Source: Turicibacter sp.
GTDB taxonomy: Bacteria > Bacillota > Bacilli > MOL361 > Turicibacteraceae
NCBI GenBank assembly: GCA_030531025.1
Contig: JAUMTV010000150.1
Coordinates: 1 to 6,733 of the forward strand
Direction of reading: 5' to 3'
DNA length: 6,733 nucleotides
Part shown: positions 1 to 5,766 of the stretch, piece after piece
Position numbering within the stretch: position 1 is the first letter of the stretch
Layout of the letters: each line of letters opens with the position of its first letter
Made by a program: the position numbers and the translations under genes
Notes under the pieces: generated by a model
Told to the model about the DNA's origin: nothing
The model's input: the letters and a program-made list of their open reading frames with translations, nothing else
Database searches by the model: none

Positions 1-54
1 CTAGAAACTGAGTATGATTCTGAAAATGTAGATTATTTCTCTGTTTTTATATAG
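1..54 (+). CDS. possible C-terminal end of a gene cut by the left edge
   Basis: Frame 1 is open from the first base to a TAG at 52-54 and reads LETEYDSENVDYFSVFI. The other two plus-strand frames stop within the first few codons. The residues look like an acidic, ordinary protein tail, but 17 codons are too few to identify a family and no clear terminator follows. It could equally be chance open frame in non-coding DNA. The remainder up to 120 holds nothing firm beyond a loose TTGATA (55-60) and TAAAAT (74-79) whose spacing (13) is too short for a normal promoter. Confidence 0.25.
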   Translation, partial: LETEYDSENVDYFSVFI

Positions 55-120
55 TTGATAGGAATTTTAAAGATAAAATGATATGTTTAGTTTAAGTTTT
101 TACAAGGAATGAGCTGTAGT

Positions 121-502
121 ATGAATTTTAATAAGAAGTTATTAAAGCTTAGAAATGAAAGGGGATTATCGCAAGATGAGCTAGGCGATAAGATATCAGT
201 TTTGCAACAAACGATTTCCAAGTGGGGAAGTGCTAATCCTATCCTGAATTTGAAAGCTTAATTTGTCTGGTTATTTTTTTGAAATCTCCTTAGATGAGTT
301 AATGAAGGGAACTCATGTCCCAAAAGATTCACATACGAGATATTTAGATTTAATTGATACAACTATTAATCAGTTTAAATCATTTTATAAAGGTGTTTGT
401 TATGTTTTTGTTTTCATACCTGCTGGGATTTTTGGATTTGCTCCTGTCTTATCTCTTATCCAATGGGTTTTGGGTTTAATGAATCTTGAGTGGCCATCTT
501 AA
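121..502 (+). pseudogene. XRE-family helix-turn-helix regulator with C-terminal membrane segment, frameshifted
   Basis: An ATG at 121, preceded by AAGGA at 104-108, opens a frame reading MNFNKKLLKLRNERGLSQDE followed by LGDKISVLQQTISKW. This is the canonical start of an XRE/Cro-C1 DNA-binding domain, with the recognition-helix signature QTISKW. The frame ends at TAA 259-261 after 46 residues. The missing second half of the domain continues in another frame from about 254 to 502: KLNLSGYFFEISLDELMKGT is the usual end of this domain, and after a short linker comes a hydrophobic stretch (CYVFVFIPAGIFGFAPVLSL, about 395-455) that should span the membrane. Adding one base near 238 and one near 254 would give a continuous domain with SYPEFEKL in the middle, so two single-base deletions are the simplest account. 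The usual Glu after the Trp of ISKWE is Gly here. The intact protein would be a membrane-tethered transcriptional regulator of about 127 residues. Its target is unknown. A shortened 46-residue product could still be made. Confidence 0.75.
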
Positions 503-514
503 GAGAAAATATAA

Positions 515-541
515 AAAGCAGAGGTGTTTGACCTCTGTTTT
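515..541 (+). terminator. hairpin terminator after the XRE remnant
   Basis: CAGAGGT (519-525) pairs perfectly with ACCTCTG (531-537) around a 5-base loop. Flanking A's at 515-517 can extend the stem into the T-run at 538-541. It lies 13 bases after the stop of the regulator remnant and separates it from the next gene. Confidence 0.75.
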
Positions 542-622
542 AAATCTGAGTTTAGTTAATTTAGAAAATTTTTTAGATATGAAAGTACTTGTTTTGTTTA
601 GTAAGTCTAATACATTTATTTG

Positions 623-651
623 TTGTTGATGGTTGATTCTAAATATATAAT
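623..651 (+). promoter_or_regulatory. predicted sigma-A promoter for the small membrane protein gene
   Basis: TTGTTG (623-628) is followed after 17 bases by a perfect TATAAT (646-651). Transcription would begin near 658, just ahead of the AAAGGGGA ribosome binding site at 669-676. The stretch from 542 to 622 shows no gene. Confidence 0.6.
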
Positions 652-683
652 TAAATTATTAATGGATGAAAGGGGATGGTCTT

Positions 684-979
684 TTGAGGAAAGGTTATTA
701 TTATTTCGGAGAAAGTGGTTTTTTATGTAAAGTATTTCTTACTTTAGCGATTATTTCCTTAATTGCTTCTATAGTTTTTTCTATATCGGTGGATGGGTAC
801 TTTTATTGAGACCTTGGGCGGTTGGAGAGCCTACTTATAGTATTTGGTGTGTTTTTTTCTTACTCTTAGCTATTATTCTATTTTTAATTAATCTTTCTAT
901 TCACAAAATATGCGATGATGTATCTGAAATTTTACGAAAAATTGAAGATAAGAGGATAAAAAAAGAGAGAAGATTATGA
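684..979 (+). pseudogene. small two-helix membrane protein, frameshifted
   Basis: A strong ribosome binding site, AAAGGGGA (669-676), lies 7 bases before a TTG codon at 684. From there the frame reads (M)RKGYYYFGESGFLCKVFLTL and a first hydrophobic helix, AIISLIASIVFSI, then stops at TGA 807-809. The next reading frame carries the natural continuation from about 788: GGWVLLLRPWAVGEPTYSIW, a second hydrophobic helix CVFFLLLAIILFLINL, and a charged, probably coiled tail (HKICDDVSEILRKIEDKRIKKERRL) ending at TGA 977-979. A single lost base near 785-795 would join them into a protein of about 98 residues with two membrane helices and a basic cytoplasmic tail. I do not recognise the family. Its position beside a membrane-anchored XRE regulator recalls regulator and membrane-protein pairs common in Bacillota, but that link is inference. 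No second ATG start with a good ribosome site explains the downstream half as an independent gene. Confidence 0.55.
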
Positions 980-1025
980 TTTATTTTTGAATTTTAAGAA
1001 ATAATTAATTGATTAAGAGCAAAAT

Positions 1026-1054
1026 AAAAAGTAGAGATTTAATCTCTACTTTTT
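1026..1054. terminator. bidirectional terminator between the membrane protein remnant and clpP
   Basis: GTAGAGAT (1031-1038) pairs with ATCTCTAC (1042-1049) around a 3-base loop. A's at 1026-1030 pair with T's at 1050-1054, giving a 13-bp stem. Runs of A on the left and T on the right let it serve both the rightward transcript and clpP, whose stop codon begins only a few bases away at 1060. Confidence 0.85.
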
Positions 1055-1059
1055 TATTT

Positions 1060-1674
1060 TTATCCTTTATGTTCGATAGAAACATCAACAGGGCGAGTTA
1101 CAACTTGGTCAACTAATCCGTAAGCTACTGCTTCTTCAGCTGACATGAAGTTATCGCGCTCAGTATCCTGTTCGATTTTTTCAAGTGGTTGACCAGTTTG
1201 AGCAGATAAGATGTGATTTAGTTTATCACGAGTTTTTAAAATGTGTTTTGCAGCAATTGCAATCTCAGTTGCTTGTCCTTGTGCACCACCTAATGGTTGG
1301 TGAATCATGACCTCACTGTTAGGTAAAGCATATCGTTTACCTTTAGCACCAGCTGAAAGTAAGAATGCACCCATTGATGCGGCCATTCCGACACAGATAG
1401 TTGATACATCACATTTGATATAATTCATAGTATCAAAGATAGCGAATCCTGCTGTTACTGACCCACCAGGGCTATTGATGTAAAGGTTGATATCTTTGTC
1501 TGGATCTTCTGCAGCTAAGAATAGAAGCTGAGCTACAACGATGTTTGCTGTATAATCATTAATTTCACCACTTAACATAATGATACGATCTTTTAATAAT
1601 CGAGAATAAATATCGTATGCACGCTCACCGTGAGCTGTTTGTTCAATGACTGTCGGTACTAAATAACTACTCAT
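1060..1674 (-). CDS. clpP: ATP-dependent Clp protease proteolytic subunit
   Basis: ClpP is the serine peptidase that forms the double seven-membered barrel of the cytoplasmic Clp protease. Hsp100 ATPases such as ClpX or ClpC unfold proteins into it, for quality control and turnover of regulators. The 204-residue sequence matches the full length of Bacillus-type ClpP and aligns closely with it from PTVIEQ onward. The catalytic triad is intact: Ser100 in [10 protein letters not shown], His125 in MIHQPLGG and Asp174 in ERDNF. The oxyanion/substrate-strand motif [10 protein letters not shown] (67-76) and the handle-region motif [10 protein letters not shown] (129-138) are also present. The ATG at 1674 is supported by AAGAGGGG (complement of 1681-1688), 6 bases upstream. 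The gene is monocistronic, converges on a shared terminator downstream, and diverges from gap. I saw no GGTCAAA-type CtsR operator and no CIRCE element upstream, although clpP is under CtsR in many Bacillota, so heat-shock control is not evident here. Confidence 0.98.
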   Translation of the reverse strand: MSSYLVPTVIEQTAHGERAYDIYSRLLKDRIIMLSGEINDYTANIVVAQLLFLAAEDPDKDINLYINSPGGSVTAGFAIFDTMNYIKCDVSTICVGMAASMGAFLLSAGAKGKRYALPNSEVMIHQPLGGAQGQATEIAIAAKHILKTRDKLNHILSAQTGQPLEKIEQDTERDNFMSAEEAVAYGLVDQVVTRPVDVSIEHKG

Positions 1675-1709
1675 AGGACACCCCTCTTTTTATAAAAATT
1701 CTATAGCAC

Positions 1710-1718
1710 ATTTTACCA
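1710..1718 (-). promoter_or_regulatory. extended -10 promoter element of clpP
   Basis: On the minus strand this reads TGGTAAAAT, an extended -10 (TGn followed by TAAAAT). The -35 position holds only a weak TATATT, which is usual for extended -10 promoters. Transcription would start near 1703, about 29 bases before the ATG, with the ribosome binding site at 1688-1681. Confidence 0.5.
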
Positions 1719-1806
1719 CAATCGGACAAAAAAATATAGCGTTGCGTGGGCCATACTCTATTTTAATGTTGCGAGTGGTAATATATTCATTTTTCTAGAA
1801 AAAAGT

Positions 1807-1822
1807 TTAACATTTTTGTTAA
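1807..1822. repeat. short inverted repeat in the clpP-gap intergenic region
   Basis: TTAACA and TGTTAA are separated by four T's, giving a 16-base imperfect operator-like palindrome. It lies about 12 bases upstream of the cre box and between the two divergent genes. In an A+T-rich region this could be chance, and no regulator can be assigned. Confidence 0.3.
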
Positions 1823-1833
1823 CTATTCGTAAT

Positions 1834-1847
1834 TATAAACGCTTACA
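1834..1847. promoter_or_regulatory. cre box (CcpA operator) upstream of gap
   Basis: TATAAACGCTTACA matches the Bacillus cre consensus TGWAARCGYTWNCW at 13 of 14 positions, with only the second base differing. Its centre (1840.5) is about 55 bases upstream of the start predicted for the distal gap promoter. That is the spacing at which CcpA acts as an activator at acetate-kinase-type promoters in Bacillus. It therefore probably stimulates gap when sugars are present. It is also about 137 bases upstream of the clpP start, too far for an obvious role there. Confidence 0.7.
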
Positions 1848-1859
1848 TAAGTTTATAAC

Positions 1860-1888
1860 TTGATTATCATGGTACAAATTGTTAGAAT
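1860..1888 (+). promoter_or_regulatory. distal gap promoter (P1)
   Basis: TTGATT (1860-1865), a 17-base spacer and TAGAAT (1883-1888) form a good sigma-A promoter with a predicted start near 1895. Its -35 begins 12 bases after the cre box, almost the same layout as at pgk. The transcript would have a leader of about 90 bases that includes the inverted repeat at 1902-1948. Confidence 0.55.
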
Positions 1889-1901
1889 AAAAATGTAGTA
1901 A

Positions 1902-1948
1902 TTTTTCACAATATATTATGTGTGTTAAAATACACGTAATGTGAAAAA
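1902..1948. promoter_or_regulatory. operator-like inverted repeat bracketing the proximal gap promoter
   Basis: TTTTTCACA (1902-1910) is the exact reverse complement of TGTGAAAAA (1940-1948), with a shared centre at 1925. The left arm covers the -35 and the right arm covers about +3 to +11 of promoter P2, a natural place for a repressor. Each arm contains TTCACA, the half-site of the redox regulator Rex, but a full Rex site has two half-sites facing each other over 4 bases, and these are 29 bases apart. The CggR operator pattern known from Bacillus gapA is not present. The binding protein is unknown. Confidence 0.45.
1903..1931 (+). promoter_or_regulatory. proximal gap promoter (P2)
   Basis: TTTTCA (1903-1908) and TAAAAT (1926-1931) are separated by 17 bases. 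The -10 is extended by TG at 1923-1924. Transcription would begin near 1938, giving a leader of about 47 bases before the AGGAGG ribosome binding site (1970-1975) and the ATG at 1985. The -35 lies inside the left arm of the inverted repeat. Confidence 0.6.
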
Positions 1949-1984
1949 AGACCAATTTTATAATATCTTAGGAGGAATCTTCAC

Positions 1985-2992
1985 ATGGCTGTTAAAGTAG
2001 CGATTAATGGATTCGGGCGTATCGGACGCTTAGCTTTACGTTTAATGATCGAAAACAATGACTTCGAAGTAGTTGCAATCAACGACTTAACTGATGCTAA
2101 AACATTAGCTCATTTATTCAAATATGATTCAGCTCAAGGACGTTTCAACGGAGAAATCGAAGTTAAAGAAGGAGCTTTCGTTGTTAACGGTAAAGAAATC
2201 AAAGTTACTGCTGAGCGTAACCCAGAATTATTACCTTGGGGGGAATTAGGAGTAGACGTAGTATTAGAATGTACTGGATTCTTCACTTCACAAGAAAAAG
2301 CTGGATTACACTTAAAAGCAGGAGCTAAAAAAGTAGTTATCTCTGCACCAGCTACAGGAGATATCAAAACTGTAGTTTACAATGTAAACCAAGATATCTT
2401 AGACGGATCTGAAACAGTTATCTCAGGAGCTTCTTGTACAACTAACTGTTTAGCTCCAATGGCTAAAGTATTAAACGACAAATACGGTGTACAAAAAGGA
2501 TTCATGACTACAATCCATGCTTACACTAATGACCAAAATACATTAGATGCTCCTCACGGAAAAGGTGACTTACGTCGTGGACGTGCAGCTGCTGCATCAA
2601 TCGTTCCAAACTCAACTGGAGCTGCTAAAGCTATCGGTTTAGTAATTCCTGAATTAAACGGAAAATTAGACGGTGGAGCTCAACGTGTTCCAGTAATCAC
2701 TGGTTCATTAACTGAGTTAGTATGTACTTTAAACACTAAAGTATCTGCTGCTGAAATCAACGAAGCAATGAAAGCTGCTGCTAACGAATCATTCGGATAC
2801 ACTGAAGATGAAATCGTTTCAGCTGACGTAATCGGAATTTCTTACGGATCATTATTCGATGCTACTCAAACTAAAGTTATGGAAGTTAACGGAGAGCAAT
2901 TAGTTAAAGTTGCTGCTTGGTATGACAACGAAATGTCTTACACTAACCAATTAATCCGTACTTTAGGATACTTCGCTTCTTTAATTAAATAA
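1985..2992 (+). CDS. gap: glyceraldehyde-3-phosphate dehydrogenase, type I, NAD-dependent
   Basis: This cytoplasmic tetramer oxidises glyceraldehyde 3-phosphate with NAD+ and phosphate to 1,3-bisphosphoglycerate. The 335 residues are the normal full length. The Rossmann motif INGFGRIGR is at 7-15. Asp34 in AINDL marks the end of the second strand and favours NAD over NADP. The catalytic cysteine is Cys151 in SGASCTTNC, with the activating His178 in TTIHAY. The phosphate-binding segment [20 protein letters not shown] (198-217) and Arg234 in AQRVPV are intact, as is the C-terminal WYDNEMSY. The gene starts at an ATG 9 bases after AGGAGG. Leucine is almost always TTA and arginine CGT, the bias of a very highly expressed gene. 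It is transcribed alone, from two predicted promoters preceded by a cre box, and ends at a strong terminator. The central glycolytic regulator gene cggR, next to gapA in Bacillus, is not upstream; clpP is. Confidence 0.98.
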   Translation: MAVKVAINGFGRIGRLALRLMIENNDFEVVAINDLTDAKTLAHLFKYDSAQGRFNGEIEVKEGAFVVNGKEIKVTAERNPELLPWGELGVDVVLECTGFFTSQEKAGLHLKAGAKKVVISAPATGDIKTVVYNVNQDILDGSETVISGASCTTNCLAPMAKVLNDKYGVQKGFMTTIHAYTNDQNTLDAPHGKGDLRRGRAAAASIVPNSTGAAKAIGLVIPELNGKLDGGAQRVPVITGSLTELVCTLNTKVSAAEINEAMKAAANESFGYTEDEIVSADVIGISYGSLFDATQTKVMEVNGEQLVKVAAWYDNEMSYTNQLIRTLGYFASLIK

Positions 2993-3014
2993 TTTTAGTT
3001 AAGCGAGATATTGG

Positions 3015-3045
3015 AAAGCTATCCCATTAGGGATAGCTTTTTTTT
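3015..3045 (+). terminator. hairpin terminator after gap
   Basis: AAAGCTATCCC (3015-3025) pairs perfectly with GGGATAGCTTT (3030-3040) around the loop ATTA, followed by a T-run to 3045. This 11-bp stem should separate gap from cinA. Confidence 0.92.
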
Positions 3046-3098
3046 ATTTTTGAGTTAGAATAGAGATAGATTTAGTTTTTAAAAGTCTAGAATAAAAA

Positions 3099-3107
3099 TG
3101 ATAAAAT
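3099..3107 (+). promoter_or_regulatory. extended -10 promoter element of cinA
   Basis: TGATAAAAT is an extended -10 with no good -35. Transcription would start near 3114, just before the ribosome binding site at 3124. An alternative TAGAAT sits at 3088-3093 but also lacks a -35. Confidence 0.45.
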
Positions 3108-3123
3108 CGGTCATGTTAAACAA

Positions 3124-3130
3124 AGAGGTG
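3124..3130 (+). promoter_or_regulatory. ribosome binding site deciding the cinA start
   Basis: AGAGGTG lies 6 bases before GTG 3137-3139. The upstream in-frame ATG at 3098 has no ribosome site and would fall before the predicted transcription start. Confidence 0.75.
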
Positions 3131-3136
3131 AGTTGT

Positions 3137-4360
3137 GTGAATGTTGCGATTTTAGCGATTGGAAATGAAGTGCTTAGTGGGAAAACTATTAATACAAATA
3201 GTGCATTTCTCGCAAAACAAGTTGAACAATTAGGTGGGAAAATTACTCATCAACAAGTTGTTCCAGATATTGAAGATGAAATCGTTCGTGGATTAGAGAT
3301 CGCTTATACTTATGCTGAACTAGTCATTACGATCGGTGGTTTAGGTCCAACAGTTGATGACTTATCACGTAATGGTGTTGCAAACTATTTTAAAACAGAG
3401 CTTGTCTATGATGAAGAAATTTATGAAGGAATTTGTGATTACTTTAGAAGAAGTCAAAAACCGATTCCAAGTAATAATCATCGTCAGGCCTTTCGATTTA
3501 AAGAGGGACTAGTTTTACCAAATCATAATGGAACAGCACCAGGATTATTTTTAAATCAAGATAATAAATCAATTTTCTTATTACCTGGCCCTCCTGCAGA
3601 ACTTGAGTTAATGTTTTTAGAAAGTGTCAGACCATATTTTATTGAACAGATTGGAGAGCGTAAGATTAGTAATAGCTATCGATTATGTGGAATTGGTGAA
3701 TCTTATGCTGAAGAACTGATTTTACATTTATATGATCGTTATCCTCATTTAAATATTGCACCTTATTGTGCGCCGGATAAAGTGGATTATATTGTCTCAA
3801 CTATGGATTGTTATGAATCAGAGTTAAGAGATTTTGATCAAGAATTTAAAGAAATTATGAAAGATTACTATATAGGTGATCAAGATACAGATTTATCAGA
3901 AGTTATTGTGCACCTTCTTCGCGAAAAGCAATTAACAATAGCAACGGCTGAAAGTAGCAGTGGTGGTTTACTTTCATCTGCTCTTGTGAACGTTTCTGGG
4001 GCTTCTAGCGTGTTTTTAGAAGGAGTTGTAACATATAGTTATGAATCAAAGTTAAATCGCTTAAATATTGAAAAAGAGCGTTTAATGACATTTGGTGCAG
4101 TTTCAGAAGAGATTGCTTCTGATATGGCACTTAATTTAGCTGAGTTAACAGGCGCGGATGTGACAGTTGGAATTACTGAAATTGCAGGTCCTGGTGGTGG
4201 CAGTGAATCCAAGCCAGTCGGCTTAGTTTATATGGCAATTCATGTGTGCGGTCAAATTCACTTAAAATCATACATTTTTAATGGAAATCGTGAAAAAATA
4301 AGACAGCGTACTGTAGCTGAGGCATTATATTGGCTTCATTACTATATAAAAGCGCTTTAA
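3137..4360 (+). CDS. cinA: CinA-family protein (competence/damage-inducible; nucleotide amidohydrolase)
   Basis: CinA proteins join an N-terminal molybdopterin-binding-like (COG1058) domain, which in characterised relatives cleaves ADP-ribose-type pyrophosphates, to a C-terminal PncC-type domain that deamidates nicotinamide mononucleotide. Together they serve NAD by-product salvage, and in some Bacillota the gene is induced in competence. The GTG start gives (M)NVAILAIGNEVLSG, the standard family beginning, and 407 residues, close to the usual length of about 415. The first domain shows GNEVLSG (9-15), TIGGLGPTVDD (65-75), NGTAPG (131-136) and LLPGPP (148-153). The second begins near 255 and carries AESSSGG (271-277) and VGITEIAGPGGGS (344-356). 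The usual motifs are AESCTGG and GITGIAGP(D/G)GG. The serine of ES is kept, but Cys-Thr is Ser-Ser, and Glu348 replaces the common Gly. Codon use is much less biased than in the neighbouring glycolytic genes, consistent with modest expression. It is a single-gene unit between gap and pgk, not beside recA as in Streptococcus. Its last codons overlap the pgk cre box. Confidence 0.93.
   Translation: MNVAILAIGNEVLSGKTINTNSAFLAKQVEQLGGKITHQQVVPDIEDEIVRGLEIAYTYAELVITIGGLGPTVDDLSRNGVANYFKTELVYDEEIYEGICDYFRRSQKPIPSNNHRQAFRFKEGLVLPNHNGTAPGLFLNQDNKSIFLLPGPPAELELMFLESVRPYFIEQIGERKISNSYRLCGIGESYAEELILHLYDRYPHLNIAPYCAPDKVDYIVSTMDCYESELRDFDQEFKEIMKDYYIGDQDTDLSEVIVHLLREKQLTIATAESSSGGLLSSALVNVSGASSVFLEGVVTYSYESKLNRLNIEKERLMTFGAVSEEIASDMALNLAELTGADVTVGITEIAGPGGGSESKPVGLVYMAIHVCGQIHLKSYIFNGNREKIRQRTVAEALYWLHYYIKAL
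4347..4360. promoter_or_regulatory. cre box (CcpA operator) upstream of pgk, inside the end of cinA
   Basis: TAAAAGCGCTTTAA matches the cre consensus at 12 of 14 positions and is nearly self-complementary around AAAGCGCTTT. It includes the last three cinA codons and the stop. The centre is about 55 bases upstream of the predicted pgk start, a CcpA activating position and the same as at gap. A weaker cre-like core, AAAGCGTTAA, overlaps the spacer and -10 at 4390-4399. Confidence 0.65.
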
Positions 4361-4373
4361 CAGAAGGTAATGT

Positions 4374-4402
4374 TTGAATTATATGTTAAAAAGCGTTAAA
4401 AT
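4374..4402 (+). promoter_or_regulatory. predicted pgk promoter
   Basis: TTGAAT (4374-4379), a 17-base spacer and TAAAAT (4397-4402) give a predicted start near 4409. That leaves a leader of about 30 bases with the ribosome site AAGGAGG. No terminator hairpin is visible between cinA and this promoter, so some read-through from cinA is possible. Confidence 0.7.
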
Positions 4403-4422
4403 AATATTGTGAAAAATAATTT

Positions 4423-4429
4423 AAGGAGG
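4423..4429 (+). promoter_or_regulatory. ribosome binding site deciding the pgk start
   Basis: AAGGAGG is 9 bases before ATG 4439-4441. The in-frame GTG at 4409 coincides with the predicted transcription start and would add ten residues, [10 protein letters not shown], that read through the ribosome site, so it is rejected. Confidence 0.9.
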
Positions 4430-4438
4430 ACTCATCAC

Positions 4439-5650
4439 ATGAACAAAAAAACTGTTAAAGATGTTGAGTTAAATGGAAAGAAAGTCCTTGTACGTGTTGA
4501 TTTCAACGTACCAATGAAAGACGGAAAAATTACAAATGACAATCGTATCGTAGCTGCATTACCTACAATTAAATACATCTTAGAAAATGGTGGACGTGCT
4601 ATCTTATTCTCTCACTTAGGAAAAGTGAAAACTGAAGAAGATAAAGCATCTAAATCATTACGTCCAGCTGCTGAGCGTTTAGCTGAATTATTAGGACAAG
4701 ACGTTAAATTCATCCCTGAAACTCGTGGTGCTGAATTAGAAGCTGCTATTGCTGAGTTAAAAGACGGTGAAGTTTTAATGTTCGAAAACACTCGTTTCGA
4801 AGACTTAGACGGTAAAAAAGAATCTAAAAATGATCCTGAATTAGGAAAATATTGGGCTTCTTTAGGGGATATCTTCGTAAACGATGCATTCGGTACTGCA
4901 CACCGTGCTCATGCATCAAACGTTGGAATCTCTGCTAACTTAGAAGCTGTAGCTGGATTCTTATTAGAAAAAGAAATCGAATTCATCGGTGGAGCTGTTG
5001 ATGCACCTCAACGTCCAATGGTTGCTATCTTAGGTGGAGCTAAAGTATCTGATAAAATCGGAGTTATCGAAAACTTATTAGATAAAGCTGACAAAGTATT
5101 AGTTGGTGGAGGAATGATGTTTACATTCCTTAAAGCTCAAGGTAAAAACATTGGTAAATCTTTATGCGAAGAAGATAAATTAGATTTAGCAAAAGCTTTA
5201 TTAGAAAAAGGTGGAGACAAATTAGTTTTACCTGTTGATACAGTTGCTGCTAAAGAATTCGCTAATGATACTGAATTCCGCGTAGTTTCAGTTGATGCTT
5301 TAGCTGATGACGAAATGGGATTAGACGTAGGACCTGCGACTGTTGAATTATTCTCTAACGTATTAAAAGATGCTAAAACAGTTGTATGGAATGGACCAAT
5401 GGGTGTATTCGAAATGCCTAACTTCGCTAAAGGAACAATCGGTGTATGTGAAGCTATCGCTAACTTAGAAGGTGCAATCACAATCATCGGTGGTGGAGAT
5501 TCAGCTGCTGCTGCAATGCAATTAGGATACGCTGACAAATTCTCTCACATCTCAACAGGTGGAGGAGCTTCTTTAGAATATTTAGAAGGTAAAGAATTAC
5601 CAGGTGTTGCTTCATTAAGCGAAAAATGCTGTGGATGCGGATGCAAATAA
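4439..5650 (+). CDS. pgk: phosphoglycerate kinase with a cysteine-rich C-terminal tail
   Basis: This cytoplasmic monomer transfers the acyl phosphate of 1,3-bisphosphoglycerate to ADP, making ATP and 3-phosphoglycerate. The 403 residues contain both Rossmann lobes. In the N-lobe are RVDFNVP (19-25), Arg36, the basic-patch segment FSHLGK (57-62), NTRF (117-120) and GTAHRAHAS (152-160). In the C-lobe are [14 protein letters not shown] (197-210), the nucleotide-binding stretch NGPMGVFE (318-325) and GGGDSAAA (351-358), ending in [22 protein letters not shown] (372-393). Bacterial PGKs normally end a few residues later. This one adds [10 protein letters not shown], with cysteines at 397, 398, 400 and 402 just before the stop. 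The tail is in frame with clean TGC/TGT codons. Codon bias is as strong as in gap. The gene has its own cre-linked promoter and is followed at once by a strong terminator. Confidence 0.98.
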   Translation: MNKKTVKDVELNGKKVLVRVDFNVPMKDGKITNDNRIVAALPTIKYILENGGRAILFSHLGKVKTEEDKASKSLRPAAERLAELLGQDVKFIPETRGAELEAAIAELKDGEVLMFENTRFEDLDGKKESKNDPELGKYWASLGDIFVNDAFGTAHRAHASNVGISANLEAVAGFLLEKEIEFIGGAVDAPQRPMVAILGGAKVSDKIGVIENLLDKADKVLVGGGMMFTFLKAQGKNIGKSLCEEDKLDLAKALLEKGGDKLVLPVDTVAAKEFANDTEFRVVSVDALADDEMGLDVGPATVELFSNVLKDAKTVVWNGPMGVFEMPNFAKGTIGVCEAIANLEGAITIIGGGDSAAAAMQLGYADKFSHISTGGGASLEYLEGKELPGVASLSEKCCGCGCK

Positions 5651-5666
5651 TTTTTTAAGTTAAACT

Positions 5667-5700
5667 AAAAGGAATTCACCTTTTTGTGAATTCCTTTTTT
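5667..5700 (+). terminator. hairpin terminator after pgk
   Basis: AAAAGGAATTCAC (5667-5679) pairs perfectly with GTGAATTCCTTTT (5686-5698) around a 6-base loop, followed by more T's. The 13-bp stem should strongly reduce read-through into tpiA. Between it and the tpiA ribosome site (5701-5753) I see no promoter with both elements in good spacing. Confidence 0.92.
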
Positions 5701-5753
5701 CCGACAAAATAATAAACAAAGCACTTAACCAAACATTACACAAAATATTAATT

Positions 5754-5760
5754 AGAGGTG
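5754..5760 (+). promoter_or_regulatory. ribosome binding site deciding the tpiA start
   Basis: AGAGGTG is 6 bases before ATG 5767-5769. The in-frame GTG at 5758 is part of this ribosome site and is not the start. The protein then begins [13 protein letters not shown], exactly as in family members. Confidence 0.9.
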
Positions 5761-5766
5761 AGTTTC

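Noticed and set aside
263..502. Independent small membrane protein starting at TTG 263
   Set aside because: No ribosome binding site precedes it, and its first residues (SGYFFEISLDELMKG) are the natural end of the XRE domain begun at 121.
1855..1869. Fur/PerR-type box around TGATTATCA
   Set aside because: Only the right half (ATTATCA) matches; the left half has little similarity to the consensus.
2134..2367. Open frame of 77 codons on the minus strand
   Set aside because: It is the antisense shadow of gap; it has no ribosome site and no recognisable protein features.
3098..3136. Longer CinA start at ATG 3098
   Set aside because: No ribosome site, 13 extra residues unlike the family, and it precedes the predicted transcription start.
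5137..5538. Open frame of 133 codons on the minus strand
   Set aside because: It is the antisense shadow of pgk, produced by that gene's strong codon bias, and lacks a ribosome site.
5716..5729. cre box upstream of tpiA (ACAAAGCACTTAAC)
   Set aside because: It lacks the central CG and matches only about 9 of 14 positions, with no promoter at the expected distance.
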